64,000 bases of DNA from Streptosporangium violaceochromogenes (GTDB lineage Bacteria > Actinomycetota > Actinomycetes > Streptosporangiales > Streptosporangiaceae): positions 309,170-373,169 of the forward strand of contig NZ_BNBB01000002.1 in NCBI RefSeq assembly GCF_014654615.1, read 5' to 3'. The notes under the pieces are model-generated. The model ran no database searches. It saw only the letters and a program-made list of their open reading frames with translations, and had not been told where the DNA came from. Of the stretch, positions 61,703 to 64,000 are shown one piece after another; positions within the stretch are counted from its first letter, which is position 1, and every line of letters starts with the position of its first letter. The position numbers and the translations under genes were made by a program.

Positions 61703-64000
61703 GTGAGATCTGCACCACGTCGTCTCCTGACCACCGCCGCACTCATCGGCACGGCCCTGACCTTAGGATTCACCACACAGTCGGGCCTGGTCACCGCCAA
61801 CGCCGCAGCCTCCCGAAGCGCCGTCGTCACGGCGGCCCCCAAGCCTGATCGGGAGGTGACGGGCTCGCTGAGCGCGCCCGCCACGCACACGCAACGAGAG
61901 CGGCTCGCGGTCAAGGACCGCCCCCCGCTGCCGGCCTCGGACGAGGAACTCAGACGCGATTACGACGTTCCAGCCTCCGAGCACGCATCCAAGTCCTCCA
62001 AGTCCTCCAAGTCCGCGAAATCGACCAAGAGCGGCGCGAAGGCCGGCAGCTCGGCACAGGCGGCCGCCGCGACGTGCTCGGTCAGCAACTTCACCTCCAA
62101 CAGCGGGTGGGCGCTGGTCGACGCCATCAAGGCGTCCACCCCCGACTGCATCAACTCCCTGTTCGGCCTGACCGGAAGTGACGCCTACTACGCCTTCCGC
62201 GAGTCGCAGATGTCCTACGTGGCCTACGGCCTGCGCGACAACGGCCAGCGCTACGCCGGGAACAACAGCGACTCCACCCTGCAGCTCGTGCTGTACCTGC
62301 GGGCCGGCTACTACGTGCACTGGTACAACCCGACGACCGTCGGCACCTACGGCCCCAGCCTTGAGAGCGCGATCCGTTCCGGACTGGACTCCTTCTTCTC
62401 CAACGGCCGCTCCGGCGACGTCAACGACGCCAACGGCGAGGTCCTGTCCGAGGCCGTCATCCTCATCGACAGCTCCGAGCAGAACGCCCGCTACCTCTAC
62501 GTGGTCAAGCGGCTGCTGGGCGCCTACAACAGCTCCTACAACCAGTACTGGCACATGCTCAACGCGGTCAACGGCGTCTACACGGTGCTGTTCCGGGGGC
62601 ACCAGGTACCCGAGTTCGCCACGCTGGTCCAGAGCGACCCCAGCATCGTCGACACCCTCTACAGCTTCGCCAACAACAACATGGCGCTGCTGGGCACGGA
62701 CAACGACTTCCTGACCGCCAACGCCGGTCGTGAGCTGGGCCGCTTCCTGCAGTACGCCAGCCTCAAGACCAAGGTCAACCCGCTGGCGAAGGCCCTGCTG
62801 GACCGAAGCAACCTCACCGGCACCACCGCCCGGCTGTGGCTCGGTGTGGCCGAGATGGTCGACTACTACGACAAGGCCAACTGCGCCTACTTCGGCACCT
62901 GTGATCTGCAGGCCCGGGTCAAGGCCGTCGCGCTGCCGACCAGCCACACCTGCAGCTCCACCCTGCGCATCCTGGCCCAGGACATGACGGCCGCCCAGCT
63001 CAGCTCAAGCTGCACCAGCCTGGCCAACCAGGACGCCTACTTCCACAACATCGTCAAGGACAACGGACCGGTCGCGAACGACCGGAACACCTCGCTGGAA
63101 GTCAGCGTCTTCAACTCCAGCACCGACTACCAGACCTACGCCGGCGTGCTCTACGGCATCGACACCAACAACGGCGGCATGTACCTGGAGGGCGACCCGG
63201 CGGCGGCCGGCAACCAGCCGCGCTTCATCGCCTACGAGGCCGAGTGGCTGCGCCCGACCTTCGCCATCTGGAACCTCAACCACGAGTACACGCACTACCT
63301 CGACGGCCGGTTCAACATGTACGGCGACTTCGGCGCCAACATCACGACACCGACCATCTGGTGGATCGAGGGCTTCGCCGAGTACGTCTCCTACTCCTAC
63401 CGCAACGAGACCTACGACGCCGCGATCACCGAGGCGGCCAACAGGGGCTACTCGCTGCGCCAGATCTTCGACAACACCTACAACGACGGCACCACCCGCA
63501 TCTACCGCTGGGGTTACCTGGCCGTGCGGTACATGCTGGAGAGGCACCCCTCCGACATCTCCACCGTCCTGGGGTACTACCGGACCGGCAACTGGAGCGC
63601 CGCCCGGACCCTCCTGACCGGCCTGAGCTACGAGAGTGACTGGGGCACCTGGCTGACAGCCTGCGCGGCCGGAGCCTGCAACGCCACCGGCACCAACCAG
63701 CCGCCGACGGCGAACTTCACCTCCAGCGTCAACGGCCTGGCGGTGACCTTCACCGACACCTCCACCGACTCCGACGGCACCATCGCCTCCCGGTCGTGGA
63801 ACTTCGGCGACGGCACCACCTCCACCAGCGCCAACCCGTCCAAGACCTACAGCGCGGCCGGAAGCTACACCGTCAAGCTGACCGTCACCGACAACAAGGG
63901 CGCCACCGGAACGGTCTCCAAGACCGTCACCGTCAGCGGCGGCGGCGGTACCAACCAGCCGCCGACGGCGAACTTCACCTCCAGCGTCAACGGCCTGGCG
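61703..64000 (+). CDS. Secreted microbial collagenase (peptidase M9) with PKD domains, 3' end cut by the window
   Basis: 766 codons visible from GTG 61703, which follows CCAGGAG, with no stop before the window ends. A signal peptide (~1-35) precedes a Ser/Lys-rich propeptide (repeats of SKS), an M9 N-terminal activator region from ~130, and the catalytic domain with HEYTH at 527-531 and a downstream Glu in WIEGFAEY (556/560) as third zinc ligand. From ~665, a PKD domain is followed by the start of a second near-identical one. It digests collagen or gelatin outside the cell. A TTA leucine codon (61763-61765) in the signal peptide could tie expression to the bldA tRNA and development. Confidence 0.9.
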   Translation, partial: MRSAPRRLLTTAALIGTALTLGFTTQSGLVTANAAASRSAVVTAAPKPDREVTGSLSAPATHTQRERLAVKDRPPLPASDEELRRDYDVPASEHASKSSKSSKSAKSTKSGAKAGSSAQAAAATCSVSNFTSNSGWALVDAIKASTPDCINSLFGLTGSDAYYAFRESQMSYVAYGLRDNGQRYAGNNSDSTLQLVLYLRAGYYVHWYNPTTVGTYGPSLESAIRSGLDSFFSNGRSGDVNDANGEVLSEAVILIDSSEQNARYLYVVKRLLGAYNSSYNQYWHMLNAVNGVYTVLFRGHQVPEFATLVQSDPSIVDTLYSFANNNMALLGTDNDFLTANAGRELGRFLQYASLKTKVNPLAKALLDRSNLTGTTARLWLGVAEMVDYYDKANCAYFGTCDLQARVKAVALPTSHTCSSTLRILAQDMTAAQLSSSCTSLANQDAYFHNIVKDNGPVANDRNTSLEVSVFNSSTDYQTYAGVLYGIDTNNGGMYLEGDPAAAGNQPRFIAYEAEWLRPTFAIWNLNHEYTHYLDGRFNMYGDFGANITTPTIWWIEGFAEYVSYSYRNETYDAAITEAANRGYSLRQIFDNTYNDGTTRIYRWGYLAVRYMLERHPSDISTVLGYYRTGNWSAARTLLTGLSYESDWGTWLTACAAGACNATGTNQPPTANFTSSVNGLAVTFTDTSTDSDGTIASRSWNFGDGTTSTSANPSKTYSAAGSYTVKLTVTDNKGATGTVSKTVTVSGGGGTNQPPTANFTSSVNGLA
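63689..64000 (+). repeat. Near-identical PKD domain repeats in the collagenase gene
   Basis: The 54-base stretch at 63689-63742 recurs at 63947-64000 with one mismatch (GGCACC versus GGTACC), a 258-base (86-codon) period. The match at DNA level indicates a recent duplication or gene conversion of the PKD module. The repeat continues beyond the window. Confidence 0.85.

Overview
The window is about 72% G+C, uses many GTG starts and GTGA/ATGA four-base gene overlaps, and carries actinobacterial hallmarks: an RNase P RNA of type A, a bifunctional RNase H/histidine phosphatase, polyphosphate glucokinase, a DUF574-type methyltransferase, a DUF5709 protein, a class E/F-like sortase and a family 2B encapsulin. 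This points to a filamentous actinomycete, most likely in or near the Streptosporangiaceae; the genus is inference and was not tested by any search.

Layout. 0-9 kb: end of a SulP transporter fused to a beta carbonic anhydrase, an SDR epimerase, cydAB cytochrome bd oxidase, an S51-like protein with a cysteinyl-tRNA-synthetase-like tail, small secreted or hypothetical proteins, a truncated IS5-type transposase and an SDR oxidoreductase. 9-15 kb: a PepSY lipoprotein, then a small cluster of nucleic-acid enzymes (T5orf172/GIY-YIG protein, DEDDh exonuclease-BRCT, MazG-like pyrophosphohydrolase, HNH endonuclease), then rnpB. 15-18 kb: an overlapping housekeeping operon (Nif3-like, zinc-ribbon coiled coil, RNase H/phosphatase). 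18-23.6 kb: an overlapping M19 dipeptidase - M20 peptidase - N-acylamino acid racemase operon, then an orphan histidine kinase and a TetR regulator. 23.6-29 kb: EamA and MFS transporters, CopC-CopD and an unrecognised membrane protein. 29-33 kb: a single polypeptide joining an extracytoplasmic S15/CocE-type hydrolase to a cytosolic ABC ATPase, followed by its permease. 33-36 kb: an NB-ARC/TPR regulator lacking a recognisable DNA-binding domain, convergent with a class I terpene synthase. 36-53 kb: PAC2 protein, IphP phosphatase, M6 protease, degenerate amidohydrolase, CDF exporter with ArsR regulator, alpha/beta hydrolase, Nudix, HAD, HrpA helicase, sortase with a possible partner. 53-61 kb: ppgK, two secreted proteins, DUF574 methyltransferase, and the encapsulin locus (CooC-like ATPase, polyprenyl diphosphate synthase, family 2B shell). 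61.7 kb to the end: a secreted M9 collagenase with PKD repeats, running off the window.

The most interesting system is the encapsulin locus at 57-61 kb. The shell protein carries a cyclic-nucleotide-binding-like insertion, the neighbouring polyprenyl diphosphate synthase is its likely cargo, and the gap between them holds spaced palindromic repeats that look like an operator. Family 2B shells with prenyltransferase cargo are a known class, but the product, the ligand of the insertion and the role of the adjacent ATPase are open. Second rank: the hydrolase-ABC fusion, the S51/CysRS-tail fusion, the nuclease cluster, and TTA codons in the collagenase and the exonuclease.
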